Assembly: GCA_938014885.1 (NCBI GenBank)
Contig: CALLQI010000018.1
Span: forward strand, 62,001 to 126,000
DNA length: 64,000 bases
Direction of reading: 5' to 3'
From: an uncultured bacterium
Lineage (GTDB): Bacteria; Planctomycetota; UBA8742; UBA2392
Shown: positions 8,704 to 16,461 of the stretch, piece after piece
Numbering within the stretch: the first letter of the stretch is position 1
Layout of the letters: the number at the start of each line of letters is the position of its first letter
Position numbers and translations under genes: made by a program
Notes under the pieces: model-generated
The model's input: only the letters and a program-made list of their open reading frames with translations
The model's database searches: none
Told to the model about the DNA's origin: nothing

Positions 8704-9075
8704 GCGTTGCCGGGGCGCCCGGTGCCCAGCGCTCGGTGCTCGGTGCTGCGGGTTCGGTGCTGGGGGTTCGGGGTTTGGGACTTGGCGTTTCGTTGGTGGG
8801 TAGACCGCAGACAGCCCCTTCGGCCGACTCGGGACTCGGGACTCGATACGCAGTCGCCGTGTCCACACGGTTAAAGTGAAAGGTCCCCCTGTTGGCGGAC
8901 AGAGGGACCCAAGTCGAGAGTGTGTGTGTTTCGAAAGTTACGTGCTTTGAAAGTTCAGTTCCAGCTTAGCGGTACTGCGTCTGTCTTGCTTTGTACTGCC
9001 GTTGCTGCGTTTACTGCGGTTGTTTCGGGTTCGGCCGCGCGGGCGACGTTGGTCAGCCATTCGCGGCCGGGGTAA
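8704..9075. repeat. Gene-free stretch with a 7-bp-period repeat array
   Basis: From about 8720 to 8796 the sequence breaks into degenerate heptamers (CGGTGCC, CAGCGCT, CGGTGCT, CGGTGCT, GCGGGTT, CGGTGCT, GGGGGTT, CGGGGTT, TGGGACT). A short array on the opposite strand sense, GGACTCG repeated, lies at about 8822-8847. No gene is supported here. 8850-9075 holds no further pattern I can name. Confidence 0.75.
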
Positions 9076-9165
9076 CTACTTCTTCTTCGCGGCCTTCTTC
9101 TTGGCGGGTGCCTTCTTCTTGGCCGGAGCCTTCTTGGCTGACTTCTTCTTCGCGGTAGCTGCCAT
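9076..9165 (-). CDS. Small lysine/alanine/proline-rich peptide (histone H1-like tail)
   Basis: A 29-codon frame starting at the ATG at 9165, preceded on the minus strand by a strong ribosome binding site (AAGGAGAG, then AAAC). The peptide is built of KK-A-P-A-KKK repeats with more than half lysine. Such repeats occur in bacterial histone H1-like and AlgP-type tails that bind nucleic acid, so DNA or RNA binding is likely but unproven. The same repeat style forms the N-terminal tail of the agmatinase at 38440. It is divergent from the lipoprotein gene at 9316, with two copies of a 12-bp palindrome between them. Confidence 0.72.
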   Translation of the reverse strand: MAATAKKKSAKKAPAKKKAPAKKKAAKKK

Positions 9166-9269
9166 GTTTCTCTCCTTAGGGTTGTACTGCGTACACACAC
9201 TCACTGCGGTGAAAAGTATCCTACGCAGCATGCAGCGTCAAAAGAAAATCACCCGCCGTTTTGCCGTCC

Positions 9270-9281
9270 TTGACACGTCAA
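9270..9281. promoter_or_regulatory. Palindrome TTGACACGTCAA (copy 1), candidate operator
   Basis: Near-perfect 12-bp dyad in the divergent intergenic region between the lysine-rich peptide gene and the lipoprotein gene. The identical sequence recurs 46 bp downstream at 9316, and TTGACGCGTCAA occurs at 37584 and 41630. Confidence 0.55.
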
Positions 9282-9315
9282 TGGCACCCGCCGGGGTCGC
9301 CGCGGAGGCAAAATC

Positions 9316-9327
9316 TTGACACGTCAA
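9316..9327. promoter_or_regulatory. Palindrome TTGACACGTCAA (copy 2), overlaps a TTG start codon
   Basis: Second identical 12-mer. Its first three bases are the TTG start codon of the lipoprotein gene, so a bound regulator would cover the translation start region of the DNA. Confidence 0.5.
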
Positions 9328-9966
9328 CCCACCTTCCGTGCGCGACTGTCCCGGCTGATCGCCCTGCTTGCCTTGCCGCTGGCTGTGTCTGCGGCCGCTG
9401 CCTGCACCAGCGTGTCGCGGCCGGTACTGCGCCAGCCGCAGGATTCGGTCAACGCCATGCGCGATGCCTACGACAAAGATGATGCAGGACTTTTTCTTCA
9501 CACGTTATCCAGACCGGTGCTTTCCGAGTATTCGGAACACATCCTGCGCGTCGGATGGTCCGACATACGACCCAACGTCGGCGACTTCGTGACGCAGGCG
9601 CAAGTCGTCAGCGACACCGAATACCGACTGCCTCGCGCTGAGCTGGACGTGCCGCGCGGCTTCGTGATGCCTGAGCAAGACGCACCGCTGCGCGCCGTGA
9701 GGCTGCGCGTCGGCGACAAGCAGGAGAACTTCCTGTTCCAGCTTGAGGTTGACCCGCCGGCCGAAGACTCGGCGCAGGCGCGCGGCTTCTGGATCGGCGA
9801 CCGCTACTTCGTGCGCACCGAACACGCGTCGCCGCAAACCTATCTGGTGAAAGACTCGCCGGAATCCGAGCGCACGCACTGGCGGCTGGTGTTCCCCTAC
9901 TATCCGTTCCAGGCGCAAGGCGAACTGACCCGGGCACTGCAAGAGCGGCTCAACGCGCCGGAGTAG
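9316..9966 (+). CDS. Putative lipoprotein of unknown family
   Basis: 216 residues from a TTG start with GGAGG seven bases upstream (9304-9308). Residues 1-30 form an export signal (RLIALLALPLAVSAAAAC) whose lipobox-like AAAC gives a lipidated Cys. The mature domain starts with DSVNAMRDAYDKDDAGLFLHTLS, which resembles the opening helix of NTF2-like or DUF4878-like secreted domains. A beta-rich region follows (FLFQLEVDPP, ERTHWRLVFPYYP). No catalytic motif is visible. It is preceded by a duplicated palindrome that may be an operator. Confidence 0.75.
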   Translation: MTRQPTFRARLSRLIALLALPLAVSAAAACTSVSRPVLRQPQDSVNAMRDAYDKDDAGLFLHTLSRPVLSEYSEHILRVGWSDIRPNVGDFVTQAQVVSDTEYRLPRAELDVPRGFVMPEQDAPLRAVRLRVGDKQENFLFQLEVDPPAEDSAQARGFWIGDRYFVRTEHASPQTYLVKDSPESERTHWRLVFPYYPFQAQGELTRALQERLNAPE

Positions 9967-10162
9967 CACCGCGGGGGAGTCATGGGGCAGGGGACAGGGA
10001 ACAGGTTGTAGGGGTGGCAGGGCTTGGCGCTCACGCTTGCGCAGCCACACACCCAGACCCCGGCCCCCCCAGCCCCAAGCCGCTACCACCTAACCCCTAC
10101 AACCTGCTCCCCCCTCCCCCCACTCCTGTTGCGCGCGTCGGCGCTTGTGCTTTGATCTTCGC
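9967..10162. repeat. Intergenic inverted repeat with G-rich and C-rich arms
   Basis: A perfect 14-bp inverted repeat, CAGGTTGTAGGGGT at 10002-10015 and ACCCCTACAACCTG at 10093-10106, is flanked by a G-rich arm on the left (GGGGCAGGGGACAGGGA) and a C-rich arm on the right (CTCCCCCCTCCCCCC). The spacer also contains C-rich heptamer-like units. It could fold into a long hairpin in the 3' region of the lipoprotein transcript. Confidence 0.7.
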
Positions 10163-11041
10163 GTGCAACCCGACGTCAAGAACCGCACTTTCAAGGTGAT
10201 CGTGATCGCCGCCTTTGCCGCACTTGCCAGCACCACGCTGGGCATCGGCGGCGGAGTGCTGATGGTGCCGCTGCTGACGCTGGTTGTGAAAATGCCGATC
10301 AAGCAGGCCGCCGGCACCAGCCTGGCCATGGTGGTCGGGGTGATTGCGGTCGGACTTGTCGCGCAGGAAATCAAGGCTCCCGGCGACATCCACTGGGATG
10401 TCGCGCTGCTGCTTGCGGTGTTTGCCATCGGCGGCACGTTTGTCGGCAACTGGCTGAACCGCATCGTGCCCGAGGCCGTGCTGCGTTACGCGTTCTGCCT
10501 GGTGCTGATCGTGGCCGCCGTGCGACTGATCGGCATCATGCCCGATTCCGAAGCGCTGCTGCGCAACAACCCGCGCCTGACCCACCCCGGCGAGTTCGCG
10601 TTCCTGGCCGTCGTGGGCGTGGTCGCAGGCGTGACGGGCAGCCTTTTCGGTGTCGGCGGCGGCATTGTGGTCGTTCCCGCGCTGGCCCTGGCCTACGGCT
10701 ACTTCAACACCCACTTCGCGGAAACCCGCGCCACCAGCCTGGCCGTCATCATGCCCACCAGCATCGTCGGCGCGTGGCTGCACTGGCGCGCAAAAAATGT
10801 CGAGCTGCCGCTGGTGTTGCGCACGCTGCCGGTGGCTGTCGTGTTCTCGGCCGTCGGTGTATTGGTCGCCTACGCCGTCAACGCCGAAGTGTTGAAGGTG
10901 GCATTCGCGCTGCTGCTGCTCGCGGCCGCGCTGCGCCTCGCGCTGCAAAAATCTGCCGGCCGCAAAGTCCCGCCAACAAAGGCGCCGGAGGCTGCTGTGA
11001 CTTCGACACAGGTGTCGAGTAATGATTCTGAAAAATCCTGA
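10163..11041 (+). CDS. TauE/SafE family permease (sulfite exporter-like)
   Basis: About 292 residues from a GTG at 10163; a TTG at 10145 is the alternative and neither has a clear ribosome binding site. Roughly eight hydrophobic segments are visible. The internal duplication typical of the family is clear: ASTTLGIGGGVLMVPLLTLV in the first half and TGSLFGVGGGIVVVPALALA in the second. Members export or import small sulfur-containing anions such as sulfite or sulfoacetate; the substrate here is unknown. A hydrophilic C-terminal tail of about 35 residues is cytoplasmic or disordered. The gene ends in its own terminator region. Confidence 0.9.
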   Translation: MQPDVKNRTFKVIVIAAFAALASTTLGIGGGVLMVPLLTLVVKMPIKQAAGTSLAMVVGVIAVGLVAQEIKAPGDIHWDVALLLAVFAIGGTFVGNWLNRIVPEAVLRYAFCLVLIVAAVRLIGIMPDSEALLRNNPRLTHPGEFAFLAVVGVVAGVTGSLFGVGGGIVVVPALALAYGYFNTHFAETRATSLAVIMPTSIVGAWLHWRAKNVELPLVLRTLPVAVVFSAVGVLVAYAVNAEVLKVAFALLLLAAALRLALQKSAGRKVPPTKAPEAAVTSTQVSSNDSEKS

Positions 11042-11156
11042 TGCACGGGCGTGGAAAACAACCTATACCTCACACCCCACAGAACGAATTTAGGGCCGAG
11101 CAAACGGAGTACTTGCTGTTATGGGGGGGCAGGTATTCTGTCGGCCCGACTGATGA

Positions 11157-11190
11157 GGGCGCCGCGAAAGCGGCGCCCGAATCATTTTTT
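11157..11190 (+). terminator. Intrinsic terminator downstream of the permease
   Basis: Perfect 9-bp stem GGGCGCCGC / GCGGCGCCC with a GAAA tetraloop, then GAATCA and six T (11185-11190). It lies 116 bp after the permease stop. Confidence 0.9.
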
Positions 11191-11585
11191 CACCCGGCGT
11201 CAGCAACGGCTGACGCGAAGCTCGCGAAGGACCACGAAGAACGGCAATTGTTTTTGGGGCTGACGGCAACAACGTATCGCCAACGCGCAAAGACACGCCA
11301 CGAGCCGCCACTTCATCGCACCGGCTTTCAGCGCCAAGGGTCTAGGCAGGCTTTGGCGCTTTGGCGGTTCGAAGTTGTTTGCCGTACGGCAGACTCTCAT
11401 CGCAATAGGCTATCCCACGCCATGTGGGGCTCGTGGCGCTCCTTTGCGCCCTGGCGTATCCCGTTTTCCGCCGTCCCCGCAGCCTCAATCTGTTGCCCGT
11501 GGACTGTGCATGGGGCATGCGCTTTGTATAGTTCGGCCCCCTCCGGGCTTGTCCCGGACGGGCGCTTACACTAAGGAAGACGGCC
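11191..11585. other. 395-bp stretch without a supported gene
   Basis: Frames crossing this region have no ribosome binding site and atypical residue content. I see scattered short repeats (CGCGAAG, CACGAAG) but no terminator or RNA gene. The promoter of the lipoprotein gene at 11586 probably lies in its last 100 bp. Confidence 0.4.
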
Positions 11586-12029
11586 ATGAAACGAACTGGC
11601 ATTATTACCCTGTCCGCCACGCTCCTGGTGCTCTTGCTGGTTGCGGGCTGTAAGTCCGCCGCCGCCAAGACCGAGTGGGGCAAGACCTACGACGACGTGC
11701 CCGTGCCCGCCGGCTGGGAGAAGTACGACACCCCCCCCTTCAAACGTACCGACAGCGAAAGCGGCAAGCGCATCTACGGCCGCTACGCCTACAGCAGCGG
11801 CAAGCAAACCGCCAGCGTTGACGACACGGCCGCATGGTTCAAAGCCGAGCTGCCTAACCAGGGCTGGGACTTCCAGACCGAAGAGCTTGATGCCAAGGCC
11901 GGCAAAATGGAACTGCGCTTCAAGAAGAAGTCAGACATCCTGGTGCTGCGGATGGCTCCGGATGAAAAGGTCCAAAGCAGCAACGCGTTCAGTGTCCTGG
12001 TCGTGGAAATGAACCCGCAGTACGACTGA
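11586..12029 (+). CDS. Small lipoprotein
   Basis: 147 residues. The signal MKRTGIITLSATLLVLLLVAGC ends in a good lipobox (VAGC), so Cys22 is lipidated. The mature domain contains VPVPAGWEKYDTPPFKRT, a TAAWFKAELPNQGWDFQ helix and LRFKKKSDILVLRM strands. This layout (a small alpha/beta domain with a P-x-GW motif) recurs in secreted proteins of unknown function that follow a monitored-residual-error pattern, but I cannot assign a role. AAGGA lies seven bases before the ATG. The double cyclophilin follows 49 bp downstream. Confidence 0.82.
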   Translation: MKRTGIITLSATLLVLLLVAGCKSAAAKTEWGKTYDDVPVPAGWEKYDTPPFKRTDSESGKRIYGRYAYSSGKQTASVDDTAAWFKAELPNQGWDFQTEELDAKAGKMELRFKKKSDILVLRMAPDEKVQSSNAFSVLVVEMNPQYD

Positions 12030-12078
12030 TCTTAGCCGGTCCAAGCCGTCCTAATCGAAACCACCGCAGGCAAAAAAC

Positions 12079-13980
12079 ATGGTCCGCACCACCATCACCA
12101 AGAAGGGCAAGCAGGAACCCCTGGCTGCCCAGAATGACGCCCACCGCGAAATGCTTCCGCGCACGGGCATGAACGCGGGCGCGCTGTTTGTAGACGCCGC
12201 CAGCAAGTTCCTGGCCAGCTACGGCAAGATCCTGGGCCCGGTGGTGATTCTGACGATCACCGCGTTCGTGGTCTTCTACATCGTGCAGGCGCGCAGCAGC
12301 AGCGCCGAAGTCCTGTTCCGCAACGAGATCGATAAGGCCGCGCAGGTCGCCAAGTTTGAAGAGCTGCGCCCGGCGATGGAAGTCGTCATCGCCAAGGCCG
12401 ACGAAGAAGGCGAGCTGCAGGCCTACGCGCGCTACCGCCACGCGATGCGCGCTTTCCAGCTTCTTGAGCGCCCCTACAAGGCCGACCAGTTGAAGGCCGC
12501 GATTGCGGTGTTCGACGATTACCTAAGCAACCACGGCGAAGACGAAGCCCACGTGGCTTGGAAGTCGCAAATCGAAGGCCTGCGCACGCGCCTCAACGGC
12601 GACCTGGAGTTTCTGCAGAAGCCTGACAACACAAAGCTGCTGCCCTGGGACCACCACAGCAAGGCCGACAAGCCTGCCACCAAAGAAGTCGCCGACGCCA
12701 ACCCGATCGTCGTGTTCGTGACCAGCATCGGCACCGTCAAGTTTGAGCTGTTCGAAGACGACGCACCCAACGCCGTGAAGCACTTCTTGAGCCTTGTGGA
12801 CGAAGGCTACTACGACCGCGTTGACTTCAGCGCGCAAAGCTTCAGCAACCACTTCAGCGCTTCAGGCCAGTTCAAGAACGCCACCGTGATCAGCGCCGGC
12901 CGCGAAGGCCGCCCCCGCGGTGTTGAGCTGGAAAAGCCCACCGACGCTAAGAAGGAAGACGACGTCGACACCGTCGCGGTCAAGAACCCCTACACCATCG
13001 AATACACCGGCAGCACGACCAAGGCCTTCCGCCCGGGCAGCATCAGCCTGGCCCGCGACACCGATGACCCGCTGCGCGCCCGCGGCGAATTCTTCATCAC
13101 GATTGAGCCTTCGGCGACCATCGACCTGAACTTTGACCCGCTGGGCCAGCTCGTGGACGACGCCGACGGCAACGCGCTGAAGGTCGCACGCCGCCTGCAC
13201 AGCGCCGAGATTTACTACACCTACGTTGAGCAAAAACGCCCCGGCGTGAAATACATGCCTGAGGTGTATTACGACGGTTGGCCGGTACCGACTACCAAGC
13301 GCGACAAGACCCCTGACCCGGTGCGCTTCAGCAAGGTCGATCTCGTCATCGACGACAAGGCCAACCCGCTGGTGGTGATCGAGATGGAAAAGGGCGACAT
13401 CGTCATCGAGCTGTTCGAAGACGTGTGCCCCAACACGGTCAAGAACTTCATCAACCTGGTCGAGGAAGGCTTCTTCAACCAGGAGTGCGAGTTCTATCGC
13501 GTCGAAGGCACCGGCACCGACATCGCCGAGATCTACCGTGGCAGCGGCGCGCGCATCATCCAGGGCGGCTTTGACCAAAGCCAGAAGCGCGACGGATACG
13601 ATTACGGCATCAAGAATGAGGCCGTGACCGACGCCTACAAGGCCGCCGGCCTGCGCAACTCGCGCGGCACCGTGGCCATGGCCCGCACCGACCAGCTCGA
13701 CAGCGCAAGCACGGAGTTCTTCATCAACTTGAAGGAGTTCCCGCAGTGGGACAGCGAATCCAGCCCCTATTGCGTGTTCGGCGAAGTGATCTACGGGCTG
13801 GACGTGGTCGCCGGCGTGACCAAAGACGACGAAATCAAGAGCGCCAAGGTCATCCGCAAGCGCAGCACCAAGTACGTCCCGGAAGTTAAGTACACCAGCG
13901 CCACAGGCTTCGAACCCAAGAAGCCCGTCACGATCCCCAAGGTCGAAGACGACAAGAAGGACGACAAGAAAGACGAGTAG
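12079..13980 (+). CDS. Membrane-anchored double cyclophilin (peptidyl-prolyl isomerase)
   Basis: 633 residues. One membrane helix (about residues 54-73, ILGPVVILTITAFVVFYIV) follows a basic N-terminus, so the bulk lies outside the cytoplasm. Residues ~80-190 are helical and TPR-like. Two cyclophilin domains follow. The first (about 210-390) opens with SIGTVKFELFEDDAPNAVKH but is divergent, with an acidic lysine-rich insertion. The second (about 430-600) is canonical: GDIVIELFEDVCPNTVKNF, ARIIQGGFDQ and STEFFINLKEFP. The tail is Lys/Asp repeats. It likely helps fold exported proteins. Two cyclophilin domains behind one anchor is unusual. A shared terminator follows. Confidence 0.9.
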   Translation: MVRTTITKKGKQEPLAAQNDAHREMLPRTGMNAGALFVDAASKFLASYGKILGPVVILTITAFVVFYIVQARSSSAEVLFRNEIDKAAQVAKFEELRPAMEVVIAKADEEGELQAYARYRHAMRAFQLLERPYKADQLKAAIAVFDDYLSNHGEDEAHVAWKSQIEGLRTRLNGDLEFLQKPDNTKLLPWDHHSKADKPATKEVADANPIVVFVTSIGTVKFELFEDDAPNAVKHFLSLVDEGYYDRVDFSAQSFSNHFSASGQFKNATVISAGREGRPRGVELEKPTDAKKEDDVDTVAVKNPYTIEYTGSTTKAFRPGSISLARDTDDPLRARGEFFITIEPSATIDLNFDPLGQLVDDADGNALKVARRLHSAEIYYTYVEQKRPGVKYMPEVYYDGWPVPTTKRDKTPDPVRFSKVDLVIDDKANPLVVIEMEKGDIVIELFEDVCPNTVKNFINLVEEGFFNQECEFYRVEGTGTDIAEIYRGSGARIIQGGFDQSQKRDGYDYGIKNEAVTDAYKAAGLRNSRGTVAMARTDQLDSASTEFFINLKEFPQWDSESSPYCVFGEVIYGLDVVAGVTKDDEIKSAKVIRKRSTKYVPEVKYTSATGFEPKKPVTIPKVEDDKKDDKKDE

Positions 13981-14005
13981 CAACCCGCAACACAGGACCA
14001 AATCA

Positions 14006-14036
14006 AACGAAGCAGGGCCAACGGCCCTGCTTCGTT
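14006..14036. terminator. Bidirectional terminator between cyclophilin gene and rph
   Basis: Perfect 14-bp stem AACGAAGCAGGGCC / GGCCCTGCTTCGTT with a three-base loop, placed between two convergent genes (stops at 13980 and 14062). Confidence 0.85.
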
Positions 14037-14061
14037 CACGTTGCGGCGGTCTTGTTTGCGC

Positions 14062-14799
14062 CTACGCCAGCAGCGCCTTCTGCAGTGCTGTCAGGTCGGC
14101 GATTCCTTTGGTGGCCAGGTCCAGCAGCTGGTTCAGCGTTTCGCGCGGGAAGCTGTGTTCTTCAGCCGTGCCCTGCACTTCCACGAACTGGCCCTTGCCG
14201 GTCATCACCACGTTCATGTCCGCCTGGGCCGCGAAATCCTCAACGTAATCCAGGTCCAGCACCGGCGCGCCCTCGACAATGCCCACGCTGACGGCGGCCA
14301 CACTGTCGATCAGCGGCCAGTACTTGAGCTTCTTCTCTTCCTTCAGCTTCAGAAGCGCGTCCCACAGCGCGACGTAGGCACCGGTGATGCTGGCGGTGCG
14401 GGTGCCGCCGTCGGCCTGGATCACGTCGCAGTCAATCCACAATGTGCGCTCGCCGAACAGCTTGATGTCTATGATTGCGCGCATCGCGCGGCCGATCAGC
14501 CGCTGGATTTCAACGCTGCGGCCGTCCACCTTGCCGCCTTTGTCGCGCGATTTGCGGGTGTTGGTGCTGCTGGGCAGCATCGCGTACTCGGCCGTGACCC
14601 AGCCTTCGCGGTCGGACTCAGGCTTCTTCATGTTCTGGGCGCGCAACCAGGGCGGCACGCCTTCTTCGACCATGCAGGTGCACAGCACGCGCGTGCGGCC
14701 GAACTCGACCAGCACACTGCCGGGCGCGTGATCCGTGAAGCCGCGCGTGAATTTGATGCTGCGAAGTTGATCCGGGGTGCGGCCGTCGTGTCGGGGCAT
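14062..14799 (-). CDS. rph: Ribonuclease PH
   Basis: 245 residues, family length. Phosphorolytic 3'-to-5' exoribonuclease that trims tRNA precursors. Family motifs in order: RHDGRTPDQLRSIKFTRGFT, VLVEFGRTRVLCTCMVEEGVP, the RNA-binding SSTNTRKSRD loop, EIQRLIGRAMRAIID, the phosphate-site WIDCDVIQADGGTRTASITG, and EVQGTAEEHSFPRE. It is followed on the same strand (upstream side) by panD with a 30-bp gap, so the two may be cotranscribed. Confidence 0.98.
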   Translation of the reverse strand: MPRHDGRTPDQLRSIKFTRGFTDHAPGSVLVEFGRTRVLCTCMVEEGVPPWLRAQNMKKPESDREGWVTAEYAMLPSSTNTRKSRDKGGKVDGRSVEIQRLIGRAMRAIIDIKLFGERTLWIDCDVIQADGGTRTASITGAYVALWDALLKLKEEKKLKYWPLIDSVAAVSVGIVEGAPVLDLDYVEDFAAQADMNVVMTGKGQFVEVQGTAEEHSFPRETLNQLLDLATKGIADLTALQKALLA

Positions 14800-14829
14800 C
14801 AGGCTTGTTCCGCGTAGGCCAACGAAGGA

Positions 14830-15189
14830 CTAGTGCCCCTCGCCCGTGACTTCGTTTTTTTCGTTGAGCAGCAGCACCTTGGGCTGGTGGTCGCGGATTT
14901 CACTGCGCTCGAACATCGCAAAGGCCACGATGATCACGCGGTCGCCGACCTGGCAAAGTCGAGCAGCAGCGCCGTTGACGCCGATCACCTTGCTGCCGCG
15001 CTTGCCGGGCAGGGTGTAAGTGCTGAAGCGATTGCCGTTGTTGATGTTGTAGATGTCAACCTTTTGGTACGGCAGGATGCCCGAGCGTTCCAGCAGCTCG
15101 GAATCGATGGTGATGCTGCCCTGGTAGTGCAGGTCACACTGGGTGACCACTGCCTGGTGCAGCTTGGCTGTGAACATCTCGATCTGCAT
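14830..15189 (-). CDS. panD: Aspartate 1-decarboxylase (pyruvoyl enzyme)
   Basis: 119 residues. Makes beta-alanine from aspartate for pantothenate and CoA synthesis. The self-processing site YQGS is visible with Gly24-Ser25, exactly the E. coli position; Ser25 becomes the pyruvoyl group. Other conserved parts are KLHQAVVTQCDLHYQG, YQKVDIYNINNGNRFSTY (including the catalytic Tyr and Arg region), NGAAARLCQVGDRVII and a C-terminal NEKNEV. Upstream of rph on the same strand. This is one of two pyruvoyl-dependent decarboxylases in the window; the other is at 37698. Confidence 0.98.
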   Translation of the reverse strand: MQIEMFTAKLHQAVVTQCDLHYQGSITIDSELLERSGILPYQKVDIYNINNGNRFSTYTLPGKRGSKVIGVNGAAARLCQVGDRVIIVAFAMFERSEIRDHQPKVLLLNEKNEVTGEGH

Positions 15190-15371
15190 GGCTTCGTCCG
15201 CGTAACTCGTGTCCTGCCCGAAATCATAGGGGTGCGGCAGGTTGCGTCAATCAGCGGCGAGTACGCCGCCTTTGCCTTAACGCCTGCTATCACGGTCACA
15301 GTCCCGCGTCACGGTCAGGGCTATTGCGCGGTCGTGCAAGCATCGCGATCATTTCGCTAATCAGGAGACAC

Positions 15372-15650
15372 ATGGGCTGCCTGTATCTACTACTTGCATT
15401 GATCTCACCGCGGCTGCTGCTGATCGCGCTGTGGCTGTTTTCGCCCTTTGTGCAGCCCAACGCCTTCAAGTTCTGGCTGTGGCCGCTGATCGGGCTGATC
15501 TTCATGCCGTGGCTGACACTGGCGCTGGTGTGGGCCTACAACGTCGGCTTTGGCCCGCTGCAGATTGCCGCCATTGTCGTCGCCGGGCTGATCGACTTCG
15601 GCAGCAACAGTGAGGCCGAACGCCGCCGCCGCAAACGCGAACGCGCCTGA
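15372..15650 (+). CDS. Small membrane protein
   Basis: 92 residues from the ATG at 15372, which has AGGAGA five bases upstream. Three hydrophobic segments (about residues 4-24, 31-52 and 58-74) and a very basic C-terminus (ERRRRKRERA) predict a small inner-membrane protein with a cytoplasmic tail. I do not recognise the family. It is divergent from panD and convergent with yggS, ending three bases before that gene's stop. Confidence 0.75.
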   Translation: MGCLYLLLALISPRLLLIALWLFSPFVQPNAFKFWLWPLIGLIFMPWLTLALVWAYNVGFGPLQIAAIVVAGLIDFGSNSEAERRRRKRERA

Positions 15651-15653
15651 CGG

Positions 15654-16343
15654 TCACACATACAAAGCGCTGCCGACCCGCACGTGGGTTGCGCCTTCCT
15701 CAATCGCGACTTCGAAGTCGCCGCTCATGCCCATGCTGAGCCCGCGTTCGCCCTCGCCGCAATGAGCCGTCGACAGCCGCGCGAGTTCGCGGAAGTGCGG
15801 CCGCGCGGCCTCAGGACTTTCAAGCAGCGGGGCCATCGTCATCAGTCCTTGGATGCGCAGCGCGGGCAGGGCGCGAATCTCGGCCAGGGCGGCGGCGACT
15901 TCGGCCGGTGCCAGGCCGCTTTTCTGGGGCTCGCCCGATACATTGACCTCGATGAACACGTCAATCACTCGGCCGCATTCGAGGGCGCGATGGCTGATTT
16001 CCAACGCAAGTTTGACTGAATCGACCGAATGAATGCAGTCAAAGTCCTGCACCACGCGCTTGACCTTGTTGCGCTGCAGCGGGCCAATGAAGTGCAGGCG
16101 CGGGCGAAACTCGCGCAGCGCGTCGGCCAGCAGGGGCAGCTTGGCGGCCGCGGTCTGCTGCCGGTTTTCCGCGATGTCGCGCACACCCAGTTGCAGCAGT
16201 TGCGCGATCACCGGCGCTTCGACAGTCTTGGTGACGGCGACCAGCGTCACGCTGTCGGCTGCGCGATGGGCGCGTTTCGCGGCGGCTTCGATGCGTGCTA
16301 GCGCCTGTTGCAGGTTGTGTCGCAAGTCCGGCGGCTGGCTCAT
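15654..16343 (-). CDS. yggS: YggS/PROSC family PLP-binding protein
   Basis: 229 residues from the ATG at 16343 (MSQPPDLRHNLQQ); in-frame ATGs at 16352 and 16379 are less likely. The fold is an alanine racemase-like barrel that binds PLP and takes part in PLP homeostasis. The PLP lysine lies in VTLVAVTKTVE, followed by ENRQQTAAAKLPLL, LHFIGPLQRNKVKRV, IEVNVSGEPQKSGL, LMTMAP and the phosphate-binding SMGMSGDFEVAIEEGATHVRVG end. A typical single-domain member. Confidence 0.95.
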   Translation of the reverse strand: MSQPPDLRHNLQQALARIEAAAKRAHRAADSVTLVAVTKTVEAPVIAQLLQLGVRDIAENRQQTAAAKLPLLADALREFRPRLHFIGPLQRNKVKRVVQDFDCIHSVDSVKLALEISHRALECGRVIDVFIEVNVSGEPQKSGLAPAEVAAALAEIRALPALRIQGLMTMAPLLESPEAARPHFRELARLSTAHCGEGERGLSMGMSGDFEVAIEEGATHVRVGSALYV

Positions 16344-16461
16344 GTTGTGCATTGTAGTCAATGCGGCGATGCGGCGCACGGCCGGGAGTATTGCGCTGGC
16401 TTTCTTCGTTAACGGGGATGCTATACTGCGGCTCGCTCACGGGGCCCACGGGGAGATTGCC

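Noticed and set aside
11041..11574. 177-residue plus-strand frame after the permease
   Set aside because: It crosses a perfect terminator, has no ribosome binding site and mixed composition.
12862..14001. 379-residue minus-strand frame over the double cyclophilin
   Set aside because: Shadow of the cyclophilin gene with Leu/Val/Asp/His bias and no motif.
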